Source of the DNA: Actinomycetaceae bacterium
GTDB lineage: Bacteria > Actinomycetota > Actinomycetes > Actinomycetales > Actinomycetaceae
Length of the DNA: 64,000 nt
NCBI GenBank assembly: GCA_030537735.1
Contig: JAUNVG010000001.1
Span: 62,001-126,000 of the forward strand
Direction: 5' to 3'
The position numbers were made by a program, and so were the translations under genes. Numbering within the stretch: the stretch's first letter is position 1; each line of letters starts with the position of its first letter. This document shows positions 56,488-64,000 of this stretch, piece by piece. The notes under the pieces were generated by a model. That model searched no databases. It was given only the letters and a program-made list of their open reading frames with translations, and had not been told where the DNA came from.

Positions 56488-57108
56488 TTAATCCCCTGCT
56501 TTAACTACCCGAATAATGCGATACCCCTTCTTGGAGTGGGCTTTTTGCGCCTCCAAGCCCTGGTCATTCAACCAAGCAATGTAAGAATCAGCCCCCAGGT
56601 TCTTAGCCATCACCAACCACGCTTCACCATCGGGAGCTAGCCGGGCCAGCCAACGCAGAGTCAGTTCTTGCATGGCTTTCTTCCCGATACGCACAGGCGG
56701 ATTGGAGCAGATGAAATCAAAGCGAACGTCGTTATCTGTTACCTCACCCCAGGTTTGTGGTTCGGTGCCGACGCGGATATTACCCAGCCCAAGCTGCTTC
56801 GCGTTGCGTTTGGTTAAGTCTAGGGCGCGCTGGTTGACGTCCACTGCCCACACCTGGGCTTGCGGACTCAAACTGGCCAACACGCTGCTTACCGGTCCCC
56901 AGCCGCAACCCAGATCCAGCAGATTTCCACTTGACGGTGGCTGGCTCATGTAGGTGAGCAGCATTTTGGTTCCCAAATCGAGGCGGTGGGAAGAAAACAC
57001 TTGCGGTGCCGAAAACACCTCTAAATCTAGCCCGCGTACCTGCACGGGAATCTTCAACAGTTCGTCTTGGGTGGCGCGTTCAGCGTTAGAGAAATAATGG
57101 GTGTTCAC
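56488..57108 (-). CDS. Class I SAM methyltransferase (RsmC/RlmG-like small domain)
   Basis: A probable rRNA guanine-N2 methyltransferase. 206 residues. SAM motif I LLDLGCGWGPVSSVLA, motif II AVDVNQRALDLTKRNAK and the catalytic NPPxR-type motif FICSNPPVRIGKKA are clear. The N-terminal half of full-length RsmC is absent, giving the short form. The GTG start follows TAGCCT by 6 bases, with no ribosome site. The exact RNA target cannot be read. Confidence 0.9.
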   Translation of the reverse strand: MNTHYFSNAERATQDELLKIPVQVRGLDLEVFSAPQVFSSHRLDLGTKMLLTYMSQPPSSGNLLDLGCGWGPVSSVLASLSPQAQVWAVDVNQRALDLTKRNAKQLGLGNIRVGTEPQTWGEVTDNDVRFDFICSNPPVRIGKKAMQELTLRWLARLAPDGEAWLVMAKNLGADSYIAWLNDQGLEAQKAHSKKGYRIIRVVKAGD

Positions 57109-57114
57109 CGTTAC

Positions 57115-57120
57115 AGGCTA
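57115..57120 (-). promoter_or_regulatory. Leaderless -10 box of the methyltransferase gene
   Basis: TAGCCT on the minus strand, 6 bases before the GTG at 57108. Confidence 0.5.
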
Positions 57121-57266
57121 CGGGAAAGCACACCTAGTTATCCACTGCCCGGCACTGACGCTAGCAGGCAGCTTATAAATAGTGGGACAATGGTCAGGCA
57201 ACGTAGACAATCACCGGGATAAAGTTTGAGCCCCACCTTGGGGGCTGTGCATGAGGAGCGAAGTTA

Positions 57267-58838
57267 GTGTCTGACCAACCACTTGTGGAAGCGGAAGAGA
57301 TCGTGGCGCGCGTGCTGGCACGCCAAGCCAGGTCCTCACGTACCTTCAAGGCGTCCACAAGTGAGGAAACCTCAGTTCCTGGGGTGGACGCTACGCGCGC
57401 AACGTCCTTGCAGTCCACCCGCGGACAAAGTGAAGAAGGTGGGGGAGCGCTTGAGCGTTTTGCGCGTGAAGCCACCGGGCGCAGACAGTCACATTCAACT
57501 GAGTTAGAAGATGTTAGCGAAGTTGAATACCGTCAGATCCGGCTGGAAAAAGTGGTCTTAGTTGGGGTGTATGACCTTGACGTGGCGGGGGCGCAAAACA
57601 GTTTGGATGAGCTAGCAGCCTTGGCGCAGACCGCGGGATCTACTGTCCTTGACGGGCTTGTGCAGCGCCGCACCACCCCCGACGCGGCGACATTCTTAGG
57701 GCGAGGTAAAGCCAAAGAACTAGCTGAGATTGTTGCCGCCAGCGGGGCGGACACGGTGATCGTGGATGGCGATCTTGCTCCCTCCCAGCGACGGGCTCTA
57801 GAAGATATTGTGCGCGTCAAAGTAATTGATAGGACTGCGGTGATCTTGGATATCTTCGCCCAGCACGCGAAGTCCCGGGAAGGTAAAGCCCAGGTTGAAC
57901 TGGCGCAGTTAGAGTATCTGTTGCCGCGCCTGCGTGGCTGGGGTGAGTCGATGTCTCGGCAAGCTGGTGGGCGAGTCGCTGGTGGTGAAGGCATTGGTTC
58001 GCGCGGCCCGGGTGAAACTAAGATCGAGCTGGATCGGCGCCGGATCCGTAAGCGGATGGCGAAACTGCGCCGAGAGATCGCGCAGATGGCTCCGGCTCGC
58101 GCTATCCAGCGTGCCCGCCGGGAGGAAAGGGAAGTTCCCGCGGTGGCAATCGTGGGTTATACCAATGCCGGTAAATCAACGTTAATGAACCGCATCACCG
58201 GCGCTGACGTGATGGTGCAGGATGCTTTATTCGCCACCTTGGATCCGACCGTGAGGAAATGCCAAACCGAAGACGGTCGGGTATACACCTTGGCCGATAC
58301 TGTGGGCTTCATTCGCCACCTCCCAACTCAGCTGGTGGAGGCGTTTCGTTCCACTTTGGAAGAGGTCGCCCACGCAGACGTAATCTTGCACGTGGTAGAC
58401 GCCGCCCACCCCGATCCCTTGGGGCAAATAGCGGCCGTGCATGAGGTTTTGGAAACCATCGAGGGAGCTCGCTCAATTCCGGAAATAATCGCTCTAAATA
58501 AAGCGGACCTGGCCACTGCCGCGGATCTGGCGGTGCTGCGCACGCAGTTGCCGGATTCGGTGATAGTGTCCGCCCATACCGGTGAGGGGATAGAAGCTCT
58601 TAACGCCAAGATCGCCCAGCTGCTTCCGCAGTTGCAAACCGACATTGATGTGGTGATTGGGTACGCGCACGGGGACGTGGTCAGTCGGATCCACGAGGAC
58701 GGTCACATCGATTCGGAGACTTACCTTCCTGAAGGCACACGGATCGTAGGCCGGGTGGGGGCGAGCCTAGCTAGTCAGATTGACCAGCTTGTGGCCGCGG
58801 GGCAAGCTTGGGCTGCCCAGGACAGTGATGGTAGGTAG
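57267..58838 (+). CDS. hflX: GTPase HflX
   Basis: A ribosome-splitting GTPase used after stress. 523 residues. The N-terminal HflX domain includes FLGRGKAKELAEIVAASGADTVIVDGDL and a glycine-rich loop GGEGIGSRGPGETKIELDRRRIRKR; the G domain has G1 GYTNAGKS near 296, G3 DTVGFIRHLP and G4 ALNKADL. An N-terminal extension of ~90 hydrophilic residues precedes it. GTG start with a GAGGAG ribosome site upstream. Confidence 0.96.
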   Translation: MSDQPLVEAEEIVARVLARQARSSRTFKASTSEETSVPGVDATRATSLQSTRGQSEEGGGALERFAREATGRRQSHSTELEDVSEVEYRQIRLEKVVLVGVYDLDVAGAQNSLDELAALAQTAGSTVLDGLVQRRTTPDAATFLGRGKAKELAEIVAASGADTVIVDGDLAPSQRRALEDIVRVKVIDRTAVILDIFAQHAKSREGKAQVELAQLEYLLPRLRGWGESMSRQAGGRVAGGEGIGSRGPGETKIELDRRRIRKRMAKLRREIAQMAPARAIQRARREEREVPAVAIVGYTNAGKSTLMNRITGADVMVQDALFATLDPTVRKCQTEDGRVYTLADTVGFIRHLPTQLVEAFRSTLEEVAHADVILHVVDAAHPDPLGQIAAVHEVLETIEGARSIPEIIALNKADLATAADLAVLRTQLPDSVIVSAHTGEGIEALNAKIAQLLPQLQTDIDVVIGYAHGDVVSRIHEDGHIDSETYLPEGTRIVGRVGASLASQIDQLVAAGQAWAAQDSDGR

Positions 58839-58845
58839 GTAAGCG

Positions 58846-60798
58846 GTGTCAGATAGCGATGGCGACCTGGAGCTGCTGGAACAAGTAGTTACTTCTTTCG
58901 GTGGCAGCCAAAGGGCTGGGCAGCGCAAGATGGTGCAGCTGGTAGCTAAGGCTTTAGCGGAAGATGAACACCTGATCGTGCAGGCTGGCACGGGGACCGG
59001 TAAGTCCCTGGGGTATTTGGTGCCGGCCATACGGTGGGCTCAGCAAGAGGATAAGCGGCTTATCGTCTCAACTTCAACGGTGGCTTTGCAGCGCCAAATT
59101 GTGGGTAAAGACGCTCCCGCAGTGTTGGATTTTTGCGCACCACAAATGGACGTTGCCCTGTTGAAGGGGTGGAGCCACTACGCTTGCATCCACAAAGTTA
59201 CCGGTGGGTATCCGCAGGAGGAATCCCTATTCGAGGGGGTTTCTTCCTGGTCTGATGATTCGTCTACTACCGTGGGTGAAGAAGTGGTGCGAGCTCGCCA
59301 GTGGGCTTTGGAATCCGACACCGGAGATCGCGATGACTTGGTGCCGGGGGTCAGTGACCGAGCCTGGAGGCAAGTCAGTGTCACTACTGATGCGTGTTTG
59401 GGGCAGACGTGTCCGATGCGAGATGACTGTTTTCCCGCGCAGGCGCGTATACGGGCCAGCGAGGCGGCGGTGGTGGTTACTAACCACGCGATGTTGGGTG
59501 TGCACTGCGATGGTAAAACTCCGGTTCTGGGTGAGTTCAATGCCCTGATCGTGGATGAGGCTCATGATTTGGAGCGGGCGGTTTCATCACAAACCACGCA
59601 GCGTTTGTTCGTGCCCGCGTTAGCGGGGCGCGCCCGTCGCGTCGAACGTTTAGCTTTAGTGTCCACTAACGCTTTGGTGGAGGCCGCCCAAGAGCTGGAA
59701 GACTACCTATCGGTGGCGCAAGAAGGCTTGCTGCGTGAGCGCGACCCGGACCTAGAGGTGCTTATGCGCCGGTTGGATGACGCGGTGCGTGCCTGCTTGC
59801 AGCAGGTGGCGTCGGAGTCGGAAGCCGATAGCGCTGAAAAACGTTTAGCGACAGCTGCCCTGTCCGATGTCGAGGCCTTTTTAACGGCTTGGGATCGCGA
59901 TCCCGCTTGGTCAATAACTTGGCTCACCCACGGTGAGGATAAGGCTCCCACGCTGTATTGCGCCCCGCTGGAAGTGGCTCCGTGGATAGCTCAGCATCTG
60001 ATTGCCGAGCGTCCGGCGATTTTTACGTCAGCAACCTTGAAACTTGGGGGTTCTTTCGAACCGATCAAACGTAGCCTGGGGATTTCACTGGCGGGGGAGC
60101 CAACGGTTTGCGAGGACGTGGGCACCCCGTTCGACATGTCTAAGCAGGGTATTTTGTACGTTGCCAAAGACCTGCCTGCGCCTCCTTCAAGTGGGGTGAG
60201 CCAGTCCCAGCTTGACCAGTTGGTGGAGCTGGCGAAGGCAAGTGGCGGGGGAGTGCTGGCTTTGTTTTCTTCTCGCCGCGCGGCGGAGGAAGCGGGGGAG
60301 CGGCTGCGTGAGGAGCTGTCTACACCGGTTTTGATTCAGGGTGAGGAGCAGATCTCTGCCTTGGTGCAGCAGTTTTCTGAGGATCGTAATTCGTCTTTGG
60401 TCGGTACTTTATCGCTGTGGCAGGGCATTGACGTACGAGGCGATACCTGCCGTTTAGTGGTGATAGATAGGGTGCCGTTCCCGGTTCCTTCCGACCCGGT
60501 TATCCGTGCTCGCAGTGATCACGCTAATTCGCAGGGGCGGAACGCTTTCCGGGAGGTTTCTCTCAGCCACGCCGCGCTGTTACTGAGCCAAGGTGTCGGT
60601 CGTCTGATTCGTTCAGATCATGATCGCGGAGTGGTGGCGATTTTGGATTCGCGCCTAGCTACCCGCAGTTACGGCGGATTCCTGCGTCGTTCACTGCCAC
60701 CGTTTTGGCCGACTACGGATCTGCAAACGGTGCTGGGAGCGCTGCGCCGGTTGGACACTGCCGCAAACTCTAAGCCCCTACCGGAAGGCGACAGCTAA
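58846..60798 (+). CDS. dinG: DinG-type iron-sulfur DNA helicase
   Basis: An XPD-like superfamily 2 helicase involved in DNA repair and R-loop removal. 650 residues. Walker A GTGTGKS at 48-54, DEAH at 237-240, and four Cys (114, 184, 189, 195) placed for a 4Fe-4S cluster between helicase motifs. The C-terminal helicase half has GTLSLWQGIDVRGDTCRLVVIDRVPFPVPSDP and GVGRLIRS. The GTG start with AGGTAGG upstream lies 7 bases after hflX. No SOS box was seen nearby. Confidence 0.94.
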   Translation: MSDSDGDLELLEQVVTSFGGSQRAGQRKMVQLVAKALAEDEHLIVQAGTGTGKSLGYLVPAIRWAQQEDKRLIVSTSTVALQRQIVGKDAPAVLDFCAPQMDVALLKGWSHYACIHKVTGGYPQEESLFEGVSSWSDDSSTTVGEEVVRARQWALESDTGDRDDLVPGVSDRAWRQVSVTTDACLGQTCPMRDDCFPAQARIRASEAAVVVTNHAMLGVHCDGKTPVLGEFNALIVDEAHDLERAVSSQTTQRLFVPALAGRARRVERLALVSTNALVEAAQELEDYLSVAQEGLLRERDPDLEVLMRRLDDAVRACLQQVASESEADSAEKRLATAALSDVEAFLTAWDRDPAWSITWLTHGEDKAPTLYCAPLEVAPWIAQHLIAERPAIFTSATLKLGGSFEPIKRSLGISLAGEPTVCEDVGTPFDMSKQGILYVAKDLPAPPSSGVSQSQLDQLVELAKASGGGVLALFSSRRAAEEAGERLREELSTPVLIQGEEQISALVQQFSEDRNSSLVGTLSLWQGIDVRGDTCRLVVIDRVPFPVPSDPVIRARSDHANSQGRNAFREVSLSHAALLLSQGVGRLIRSDHDRGVVAILDSRLATRSYGGFLRRSLPPFWPTTDLQTVLGALRRLDTAANSKPLPEGDS

Positions 60799-61104
60799 GG
60801 CAAGGCGCATCACTCAGCGCGTAGTGAGCTGGGGCAAGGCCGCGGTGGAATGCTTGCGGTGGCCGATGGTGATATCAGCTTCCACGGGGTGAGGCATGCT
60901 CAGGTGCTGATAGCGGATGTTCGATTTTGTCTGCATTAGTGATTTACCTCAAAACTATTGCGCTTGAGGTAGGGGACCCAGGGCCCGTTTTGAGGCGAAT
61001 ACGTCGCAGGTGTCACTAAAGATATTTATTTAAGGACCTTTGTACCGCTGACAGGGTGGGTTTTGTTTGCTTCAATAATCTTGTCACTTCGAGAAAGGGA
61101 ATTT
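60799..61104. other. Non-coding leader of ldh
   Basis: About 306 bases with no gene. It contains an inverted repeat ACCTCAA (60946-60952)/TTGAGGT (60964-60970), a possible regulator site, and an AT-rich stretch (61020-61080) with AATAAT near 61074 as a candidate -10. Its length suggests regulation of ldh or an untranslated leader. Confidence 0.6.
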
Positions 61105-62097
61105 ATGGCAACCCCTACTAGCAAACCTTTATACCCGTCGTCCGGCAGTGGGCGGCCGTCTAAGATCGGCATCGTAGGAGCCGGAGCAGTGGGCACCGCA
61201 GTGGCCTATGCTTGCGCCATGCGCGGCGATGCTCGCGACATTGCTCTTTACGATATCAACGCAGCTAAGGTCAAGGCTGAAGCCCTCGACATTGCTCACG
61301 GCATTCAGTTCACCCCCTGTGGTTCTGTTGAAGGCTCCGATGACATTGAGATCCTAAGCGGCGCCGACATGGTGATTGTTACCGCTGGAGCGAAGCAGAA
61401 GCCGGGGCAGACTCGGTTGGATCTGGCGGAATCCACCATTAACCTCATGCGCAAGATTGTGCCTTCCATTTGCGAGGTCGCTCCCGACGCACGCCAGATG
61501 TACATCACCAACCCGGTTGATGTCGTTACCTACGCGGCACTGAAGATCTCGGGTATGCCGCGCGAACAGGTTTTCGGTTCCGGTACGGTTTTGGATACCT
61601 CTCGCATGCGGTACTTGGTTTCTAAACATACCGGGGTAGCGATTCAGAACATCCACGCTTACATTGCCGGTGAGCACGGTGACTCTGAGGTCGCCCTGTG
61701 GTCCAGTGCGGAGATCGGTAACGTTCCTTTGCGTCACTGGGGCCCAACGGTTGATGGTCGCTTGTTTGATGCTGAGCTGCGCGATGAGATTGCCCGCGAC
61801 GTAGTCAACTCCGCTTACACCATTATTGATGGTAAGGGCGCTACTAACTACGCCATCGGCTTGGCGGCGGCCAACATTGCTACCGCTGTGCTGCGCGATG
61901 AGAACCGGGTGCTGACGATTTCTTCGATGTTGGAAGACTGGAACGGCATTTCCGATGTGGTGATGGCTGCTCCGACGCTGGTCGATCGTCGCGGCGCCGG
62001 TCGCGTGCTTGAGCCGCCTTTGACTTTGCGTGAGCGTGATGGCCTAACTGAGTCCGCACAGCGCCTGCGTGAGGTTGCTCGTAACCTGGGACTGTAA
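61105..62097 (+). CDS. ldh: L-lactate dehydrogenase
   Basis: Reduces pyruvate to L-lactate with NADH, regenerating NAD in fermentation. 330 residues from the ATG at 61105 (ribosome site AGAAAGGG). NAD-fold GIVGAGAVGTAVAYA, DIAHGIQF, the substrate-binding Arg in KPGQTRLDLAESTI, the ITNPVDVVTY motif and the active-site His in GEHGDSEVALWS are present. The frame is open to 61063. It suggests a fermentative or facultative lifestyle. Convergent with lexA across a shared terminator. Confidence 0.97.
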   Translation: MATPTSKPLYPSSGSGRPSKIGIVGAGAVGTAVAYACAMRGDARDIALYDINAAKVKAEALDIAHGIQFTPCGSVEGSDDIEILSGADMVIVTAGAKQKPGQTRLDLAESTINLMRKIVPSICEVAPDARQMYITNPVDVVTYAALKISGMPREQVFGSGTVLDTSRMRYLVSKHTGVAIQNIHAYIAGEHGDSEVALWSSAEIGNVPLRHWGPTVDGRLFDAELRDEIARDVVNSAYTIIDGKGATNYAIGLAAANIATAVLRDENRVLTISSMLEDWNGISDVVMAAPTLVDRRGAGRVLEPPLTLRERDGLTESAQRLREVARNLGL

Positions 62098-62122
62098 GCG
62101 CTAGAGCTTCGTTCTGATAGGT

Positions 62123-62155
62123 AAAACGGTGGGTCCGCAATGGGCCCACCGTTTT
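62123..62155. terminator. Bidirectional terminator between ldh and lexA
   Basis: A 14-bp stem: AAAACGGTGGGTCC (62123-62136) with GGGCCCACCGTTTT (62142-62155) around GCAAT; the T-run on one strand and A-run on the other allow termination both ways. Confidence 0.9.
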
Positions 62156-62182
62156 GCGTTGCTTGCCTTGCCCGATTGGCTG

Positions 62183-62881
62183 CTAGAGGGTGCGTATAAC
62201 GGTTACCACTTTGCCAAGTATGGTGGCTTCATCTGCGGGGATGGGGGAGAATTCCTGGTTGCGCGGATCTAGCCACTGGTGTCCGTCTCGGTGCGCTAGC
62301 ACTTTCACCGTGGCTTCCCCTTCGATCATGGCTGCCACGATTTCACCGTCGAGGGCGGTGGGTTGGCGCCTAACGACCACATAGTCACCGTCGCAGATGG
62401 CGGCATCCACCATTGACATTCCGCTTACTTCGAGGACGAATAGTTCCCCTCTGCCGGTGAAACGCTGTGGGAGTGTGAAGACATCGTCGACGCTTTGTTC
62501 GGCGGTGATGGGTTCACCTGCTGCGATGCGTCCCACTAACGGTGCTTGGGTGGTGGGGCCTTCATCGTTGTCTACCGCTGGTATGTGGTAGGTGAGGGCG
62601 GTTAGTGCGTTGGCAGAGTTGTCTGCGGATTGGTTTTCTTCCCCGGTTTGGGGAGCTATAAGAATCTCGAGTGCGCGCGGCAAGCGCGGGGTGCGACGTA
62701 TGTAGCCTTTGTCTTCGAGCGCATCTAGCTGGTGCTTTACCGAGGAAGCAGACGACAATCCAACTGCTTGCGCCAGTTCGCGCACGGAGGGGGGAAATCC
62801 TCTTTCGGCAATGGTGTCGCTAAGGAATCGCAGGATCTGTTCTTGGCGGGCGGTGAGCCTGGGGTTAGGGGAGTCAGTCAT
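62183..62881 (-). CDS. lexA: SOS repressor LexA
   Basis: Represses DNA-damage genes and self-cleaves when RecA is activated. 232 residues. The N-terminal winged helix is LTARQEQILRFLSDTIAERG and VRELAQAVGLSSASSVKHQL; the cleavage site is Ala121-Gly122 in GRIAAGEP; the catalytic dyad is Ser156 (GMSMVD) and Lys193 (EATVKVL). A GGAAGGAAG ribosome site precedes the ATG. The linker (80-110) is Asn/Ala-rich. The divergent promoter holds three LexA-like boxes. Confidence 0.98.
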   Translation of the reverse strand: MTDSPNPRLTARQEQILRFLSDTIAERGFPPSVRELAQAVGLSSASSVKHQLDALEDKGYIRRTPRLPRALEILIAPQTGEENQSADNSANALTALTYHIPAVDNDEGPTTQAPLVGRIAAGEPITAEQSVDDVFTLPQRFTGRGELFVLEVSGMSMVDAAICDGDYVVVRRQPTALDGEIVAAMIEGEATVKVLAHRDGHQWLDPRNQEFSPIPADEATILGKVVTVIRTL

Positions 62882-62955
62882 GTCGCTTCCTTCCAGGCCT
62901 TGTGAGTGCGCCCGATTGAAATGTCCGTGGGGTGCGGTGGACTTGCTTTAAGGCC

Positions 62956-62983
62956 AGTTTACTGGCGAATCAGAGAAAATCAA
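62956..62983 (-). promoter_or_regulatory. lexA promoter
   Basis: Minus strand -35 TTGATT, 16-base spacer, -10 TAAACT (62961-62956). The -35 overlaps the LexA box at 62980. Confidence 0.55.
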
Positions 62984-62995
62984 ACATGTGTTCGA
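62980..62995. promoter_or_regulatory. LexA box 1 (lexA side)
   Basis: TCAAAC-ATGT-GTTCGA, one mismatch to TCGAAC-N4-GTTCGA. It overlaps the lexA -35. Confidence 0.8.
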
Positions 62996-63002
62996 GGATG
63001 TC

Positions 63003-63031
63003 TTGATTTTCTTTAGCAGATAAAGTATCGT
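63003..63031 (+). promoter_or_regulatory. Promoter of the LysM-protein gene
   Basis: -35 TTGATT (63003-63008), 17-base spacer, -10 TATCGT (63026-63031). The -10 overlaps LexA-like box 2. Confidence 0.6.
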
Positions 63032-63043
63032 ACAAGTGTACGA
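63028..63043. promoter_or_regulatory. LexA-like box 2 (perfect palindrome)
   Basis: TCGTAC-AAGT-GTACGA is a perfect 6-bp inverted repeat resembling a LexA box with A to T changes in both half-sites. It adjoins box 3. Confidence 0.6.
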
Positions 63044-63058
63044 CGAACACATGTTCGA
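63043..63058. promoter_or_regulatory. LexA box 3 (LysM-gene side)
   Basis: ACGAAC-ACAT-GTTCGA, one mismatch to consensus. It shares one base with box 2 and lies 13 bases before the LysM-gene ATG. Confidence 0.85.
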
Positions 63059-63070
63059 TGGAGGTTTTAA

Positions 63071-63673
63071 ATGAGCGCGCTACAGATTGCTCCTAACCGG
63101 GGGCAGCATCATTACACTTCGCCCCGTGAGGGTGCGGATGCACTGAGGCTGCAGACCCTGGACGGTAAGAACGCTTCGCAAAAGCGCGCTCGCAGCCATC
63201 TATACATTGTTAAAGATGGCTGCCCTGCCACTTCCGTCGAGGCGGTGTCAACCACCCCCAAGCGCACCGCCTCGACGGTACTTACTTCGGCTGGTAACAG
63301 TGCCAGCGTCAGTAACTACCGTGCTTCTAATGCTGCTCGCCCATTACCGAAGGCCGTTAGTTCTCCTGCGGTGCAGGTTAGTGTTCAACCACTGCTGCGG
63401 AACCTGCTTGCGGGATTGCTCATGCTTATGGTTGCAGTGGGCGGCGGAGCCCTTGTGGGTGGCCTGTTTGCGCAGCAGCCGGAGCCGGTGGCCACTGTGG
63501 AGGTAACGGTAGAGCCTGGACAATCACTTTGGACGATTGCAGAGGACATGAAATCTGCGGGTAAACCGGTAGATGAAGTTGTGGTGGAGCTAATGGCACT
63601 CAACGGCATGTCTGATTCGACCGTTAGTACCGGGCAGGTAGTGCTAGTTCCGCAAGCTCAGGCGGGGAATTAA
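63071..63673 (+). CDS. SOS-linked LysM-domain cell-division inhibitor-like protein
   Basis: 200 residues: a hydrophilic cytosolic N-terminus, one membrane helix (~109-133, LLRNLLAGLLMLMVAVGGGALVGG) and an external LysM domain (~145-195, VTVEPGQSLWTIAEDM to GQVVLVPQ) that binds peptidoglycan. A GGAGG ribosome site precedes the ATG. Divergent from lexA and followed by nrdR, it is in the position of M. tuberculosis Rv2719c and Corynebacterium DivS, SOS-induced proteins that halt division; Bacillus YneA has the same LysM layout. Function is by analogy. Confidence 0.85.
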   Translation: MSALQIAPNRGQHHYTSPREGADALRLQTLDGKNASQKRARSHLYIVKDGCPATSVEAVSTTPKRTASTVLTSAGNSASVSNYRASNAARPLPKAVSSPAVQVSVQPLLRNLLAGLLMLMVAVGGGALVGGLFAQQPEPVATVEVTVEPGQSLWTIAEDMKSAGKPVDEVVVELMALNGMSDSTVSTGQVVLVPQAQAGN

Positions 63674-63764
63674 CTGCCGGTAGGTAGTTTACGTAGGTGC
63701 GCCTGAGGCCGTGTGCGGATATGATCAATATACTTGCGCAAACGGCCACGGAGGAGGCACACTT

Positions 63765-64000
63765 ATGCACTGCCCATTTTGCCAACACAGTGATTCCAGA
63801 GTGGTAGACACTAGACTGGCAGATGATGGCATGTCGATTCGTCGGCGCCGCGAATGCACTAGCTGCAAGCGACGATTCACCACTTTGGAAACCTCCAGCT
63901 TCGCGGTGGTGAAGCGCTCCGGGGTGGTGGAAGCCTTCTCTCGGGACAAAGTAATAAGCGGGGTGCGCAAGGCCTGCCAAGGCAGGCCGGTTAGTGATCA
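63765..64000 (+). CDS. nrdR: NrdR regulator of ribonucleotide reductase (5' part, cut by window edge)
   Basis: A nucleotide-sensing repressor of ribonucleotide reductase genes. The first 78 codons are present; no stop lies within the window. The zinc ribbon Cys 3, 6, 31 and 34 (MHCPFC and CTSCKRRF) and the start of the ATP-cone ([24 protein letters not shown]) are clear. A GGAGGAGG ribosome site precedes the ATG. lexA-LysM protein-nrdR order is conserved in actinobacteria. Confidence 0.96.
   Translation, partial: MHCPFCQHSDSRVVDTRLADDGMSIRRRRECTSCKRRFTTLETSSFAVVKRSGVVEAFSRDKVISGVRKACQGRPVSD

Overview
The window looks like chromosome of a moderately GC-rich actinobacterium, most likely of the Actinomycetaceae type. 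The reasons are the actinobacterial gene fusion LysX (membrane lysyl-phosphatidylglycerol synthase plus lysyl-tRNA synthetase), a DUF3046 gene in front of recA, a ClgR-type regulator after pgsA, a DUF4439 lipoprotein divergent from rimP, LexA boxes of the TCGAAC-N4-GTTCGA type, frequent GTG starts and many apparently leaderless genes. The family-level assignment is inference. Coding density is high and almost every large open frame is a recognisable core gene.

Left part (1-21.8 kb): the end of recO overlaps uppS. Facing it is a leftward zinc-uptake operon, znuA-znuC-znuB-zur, ending in a DedA/VTT-like membrane protein. Then come glyS-dus-aroD, a degenerate GH13 (alpha-amylase-like) protein divergent from dgt-dnaG, an orphan low-GC gene, tRNA-Met(CAT) and a conserved hypothetical. 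A maltodextrin locus follows: an alpha-glucosidase and a LacI-family repressor are divergent from malE-malF-malG, with repressor operators in the shared promoter. No transport ATPase is present, so one encoded elsewhere probably serves this importer.

Middle (22-23.8 kb): tRNA-Asn is followed by a small lower-GC accessory patch. It holds two paralogous HTH genes, one membrane-anchored unknown gene and two partial copies of the tRNA-Asn 3' end, each followed by the same hairpin terminator. No integrase is visible. This looks like stacked remnants, or a minimal form, of an integrated element.

Right part (25-64 kb): this is the conserved actinobacterial block known from Mycobacterium tuberculosis: rimP-nusA-ylxR-infB-rbfA-truB-ribF-rpsO-pnp-M16 peptidase-dapB-dapA-RNase J-ftsK-pgsA-clgR-DUF3046-recA-recX-cinA-miaB-miaA-hflX-dinG-ldh-lexA-LysM protein-nrdR. 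Insertions into this order include a Cys/His-rich repeat protein between truB and ribF, a GNAT acetyltransferase between dapB and dapA, and lysX plus a PfkB-family kinase between RNase J and ftsK. SOS control is clear: LexA boxes lie before recA and in the lexA/LysM-protein divergent promoter, where there are three.

The most notable signals beyond gene content are: (i) a recurrent TANNNT box 6-7 bases before start codons that lack a Shine-Dalgarno sequence, (ii) a Zur-box-like element sitting on the -10 and start codon of znuA, (iii) the 119-residue CxC/His repeat protein with a 60-bp tandem duplication, (iv) the integrase-less tRNA-Asn micro-island, and (v) the GH13 pseudoenzyme next to dgt. 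All product names come from reading motifs in the translated sequence; no database search was run.
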